This document shows positions 23,594 through 25,217 of a stretch of 25,217 nucleotides of DNA, piece by piece. The stretch lies in contig UREB01000005.1 of NCBI GenBank assembly GCA_900546685.1, forward strand, positions 1-25,217, read 5' to 3'. Source of the DNA: an uncultured Eubacteriales bacterium. Its GTDB lineage: Bacteria; Bacillota; Clostridia; Christensenellales; QAND01. The notes beneath the pieces were generated by a model. It was not told the origin of the DNA. It saw only the letters and a list, made by a program, of their open reading frames with translations, and made no database searches. Each line of letters starts with the position of its first letter. Positions within the stretch are counted from its first letter, which is position 1. The position numbers and the translations under genes are program-made.

Positions 23594-24379
23594 ATGAAGC
23601 ATGGTAAGAAAGTATTGGCCTTGCTGGTATGCGTTGCAATGACCGCTGTACTGGCTGTGGGTTGTGGCGGAAGCAGCAAATCTGCCTTGGATGAAATTAA
23701 AGAAAAGGGCCAGTTGGTCTGGGGAACGAATGCACAGTTCCCGCCGTTTGAAAGCAAGGACGGCAGCGGCAATGTGGTAGGCGTGGACGCAGATATTGCA
23801 AAAGCGATCGCAGATGAACTGGGCGTAGAGCTCGTGGTAGAGGATATGGAATTTGATTCCCTGCCGGCTGCGCTCAAGAGCGGCAAGATCGACATCATCG
23901 GTGCGGGCTATACCGAAAACGACGAGCGTTTGCAGGAGATGGATTTCTCCAATAAGTATTTCACCGCCGAGCAGATCGTGGTTGTAAAATCTGGCAACAC
24001 TGCCATTACCGATAAGGATAGCCTGAAAGGTAAGAAGATCGGTGTACAGACCGGCACCACCGGAGATCTGGAGGTTGCAAGCAAGGTTGAAGGCGCAGAG
24101 GTAAACCGTTATGATTCCATGCAGCTGGCCTGTGAGGATGTGAAAAACGGCAAACTGGATTGCGTCATCGGCGATAACCTGACCATTGGCTTCATTTTGA
24201 ATAAAATGAACGGCGAACTGGTTAAGGTAGAAGGCATCAGCTACGACAGCGAGCAGTACGGATTTGCCGTGGTAAAAGGCGAAACCGAGCTGCTGGGAGA
24301 GGTCAATAAGGTCATTGACAAGCTGGTACAAGACGGAGAGATCGACAAAATGGTAGATAAGTACAACGTAGGTGAATAA
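23594..24379 (+). CDS. Amino-acid ABC transporter substrate-binding lipoprotein
   Basis: A 261-residue family 3 solute-binding protein. Residues 1-23 are a lipoprotein signal peptide with lipobox LAVGC (Cys24). The mature part has the amino-acid pocket pattern LVWGTNAQFPPFESKDGSGNVVGVDADIAKAIADELGVEL, DSLPAALKSGKIDIIGAGYTENDER, KKIGVQTGTTGDL and the C-terminal GFAVVKGETELLGEVNKVID. It delivers a polar amino acid to the membrane permease encoded next. GGGGAGGAAAAG precedes ATG 23594. A hairpin between it and the permease gene may keep the binding protein in excess. Ligand is not certain; ArgR-like sites point weakly to a basic amino acid. Confidence 0.94.
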   Translation: MKHGKKVLALLVCVAMTAVLAVGCGGSSKSALDEIKEKGQLVWGTNAQFPPFESKDGSGNVVGVDADIAKAIADELGVELVVEDMEFDSLPAALKSGKIDIIGAGYTENDERLQEMDFSNKYFTAEQIVVVKSGNTAITDKDSLKGKKIGVQTGTTGDLEVASKVEGAEVNRYDSMQLACEDVKNGKLDCVIGDNLTIGFILNKMNGELVKVEGISYDSEQYGFAVVKGETELLGEVNKVIDKLVQDGEIDKMVDKYNVGE

Positions 24380-24402
24380 GTACTATCGAGCTTTGCTGAA
24401 TG

Positions 24403-24428
24403 GCCACTGCCGCAAGGCAGTGGCTTTT
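24403..24428 (+). terminator. GCAA-tetraloop hairpin between binding protein and permease genes
   Basis: GCCACTGCC (24403-24411) and GGCAGTGGC (24416-24424) pair perfectly around a GCAA tetraloop, followed by only TTTT. It is probably a partial terminator or an mRNA-stabilising 3' end that lets the binding protein exceed the membrane parts. Confidence 0.75.
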
Positions 24429-24458
24429 GCATGAAGAAAAAACCAAGGAGGCGTACAT

Positions 24459-25139
24459 TTGGGACTCATCGATGGATTGAGCGGGGTTATTTACAGTAAC
24501 CTCATTCGGGAAAGCCGATATACGCTGTTTTTTGACGGCTTGGTAACGACGCTGGAGATCACAGTGGTTGCATTGCTGCTGGGCATTGTCATTGGGCTGA
24601 TTGTGGCGTTGGTACGCGTGATGCATATCAAAGTGCTGGACAAGATTGCCAAGGCATATGTGGATATCATCCGCGGCACACCGGCGGTGGTACAGCTCGT
24701 TATCATTTACTATGCAATTTTGGGCGGCGTGAACTTGCCGAAGGTATTGGTAGCGTCCGTTGCTTTTGCCATTAATTCCGGCGCCTATGTATCTGAGCTG
24801 ATTCGCGGCGGTATTTTGGCGGTAGACAAGGGACAGATGGAAGCGGCGCGCAGCTTAGGGATGAGCTGGGGTCAGTCTATGCGGCATATCATCGTGCCAC
24901 AGGCAACCAAGCATATCCTGCCTGCGCTGGTCAATGAGTGTATTCAGGTGTTGAAGGAAACCGCCATCGCTGGATACATAGCATTGGATGACCTGACAAG
25001 GATGGGCAATATCATACGCAGCCGCACCTTTGATGCGTATACGCCGTTTATTGTCGTAGCGATCATCTATTTCTATACGACTACGATACTGTCTCTGTTT
25101 GCAGAGCGGCTAGAAAAGAGGATGAGGGCCAGTGATTAA
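24459..25139 (+). CDS. Amino-acid ABC transporter permease (HisM/GlnP type)
   Basis: A 226-residue inner-membrane permease of the polar amino-acid ABC family, with about five helices. The N-terminal FFDGLVTTLEITVVALLLGIVIGL is the family start, YVDIIRGTPAVVQLVIIYYAI follows, and the EAA loop that docks on the ATPase is EAARSLGMSWGQSMRHIIVPQA. The start is TTG at 24459, seven bases after AAGGAGG; no ATG is available in frame near the start. The ATPase gene overlaps its end. Confidence 0.94.
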   Translation: MGLIDGLSGVIYSNLIRESRYTLFFDGLVTTLEITVVALLLGIVIGLIVALVRVMHIKVLDKIAKAYVDIIRGTPAVVQLVIIYYAILGGVNLPKVLVASVAFAINSGAYVSELIRGGILAVDKGQMEAARSLGMSWGQSMRHIIVPQATKHILPALVNECIQVLKETAIAGYIALDDLTRMGNIIRSRTFDAYTPFIVVAIIYFYTTTILSLFAERLEKRMRASD

Positions 25140-25217
25140 GGTAGAAAATCTGCATAAGTATTTTGGCGACCTGGAGGTGTTAAAGGGCGTCAATGCTAAG
25201 ATTGATAAATCTGAGGT
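25132..25217 (+). CDS. Amino-acid ABC transporter ATP-binding protein, N-terminus (partial)
   Basis: The GTG at 25132 lies eight bases inside the permease gene and opens a frame that reads IKVENLHKYFGDLEVLKGVNAKIDKSEV before the window ends. This is the first strand and A-loop region (HKYFG, aromatic Tyr) of a GlnQ/HisP-like ATPase; Walker A lies beyond the edge. The overlap and position match the usual binding protein-permease-ATPase order, so it should power this transporter. Confidence 0.9.
   Translation, partial: MIKVENLHKYFGDLEVLKGVNAKIDKSE

Noticed and set aside
23546..24331. 261-codon minus-strand open frame
   Set aside because: It is the exact shadow of the solute-binding protein gene, whose motifs and consensus promoter are unambiguous.
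1..25217. CRISPR arrays, insertion sequences, tRNA or rRNA genes
   Set aside because: I looked for regularly spaced repeats, transposase motifs and terminal repeats, and tRNA-like cloverleaf cores, and saw none.

Overview
This window is chromosomal DNA from a medium-GC, low-oxygen Bacillota (Firmicutes), most likely a member of the Clostridia. The evidence is a canonical T-box leader before valS, Gram-positive style AGGAGG ribosome binding sites, sigma-A type promoters, PerR coupled to a rubrerythrin-family gene, ProXp-ala, and many short intrinsic terminators with U-tracts. I cannot name a genus. No CRISPR array, insertion sequence, tRNA or rRNA is visible. Most of the region reads as core or near-core chromosome.

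Layout: (1) 1-2268, plus strand: the end of lepA, then hemW and a ProXp-ala type deacylase. (2) 2345-4009, minus strand: a Cof-type HAD phosphatase and a DUF5131 (phage Gp37/Gp68-like) protein. (3) 4149-5072, plus: an AEC-family permease. (4) 5101-6247, minus: a decayed GNAT acetyltransferase and an L,D-transpeptidase. (5) 6369-7763, plus: a MATE exporter. (6) 7771-11948, plus: promoter, T-box, valS, then folC overlapping by four bases. (7) 12044-13238, plus: two small lipoproteins, the second ending in an Ada-like Cys/His metal-binding fold. (8) 18877-13267, minus: a four-gene operon of MMPL/RND exporter, secreted LxxG heptad-repeat protein, OmpR-type regulator and histidine kinase. (9) 19538-19020, minus: a small nitroreductase. 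(10) 19727-21241, plus: a FlK-like thioesterase, a long structured intergenic element, perR, and a translationally coupled rubrerythrin-family gene. (11) 21327-23354, plus: an unknown membrane protein and a MetY-type sulfhydrylase. (12) 23594-25217, plus: a polar amino-acid ABC transporter (binding protein, permease, start of the ATPase) behind a perfect consensus promoter and ArgR-like half sites.

The strongest unusual signal is the rubrerythrin-family protein (20702-21241). It keeps the overall fold and the C-terminal rubredoxin cysteines, but aligning it with the rubrerythrin pattern shows five of the six core diiron ligands replaced. Its operon partner PerR keeps its full metal-sensing set. 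The second is the MMPL / LxxG-repeat / two-component operon, which looks like a self-contained export and sensing unit. Smaller points are a substituted HPAS-type motif in the MetY-like enzyme, a GNAT gene killed by an internal stop and an N-terminal frameshift, and a roughly 66-base folded element between the thioesterase and perR.
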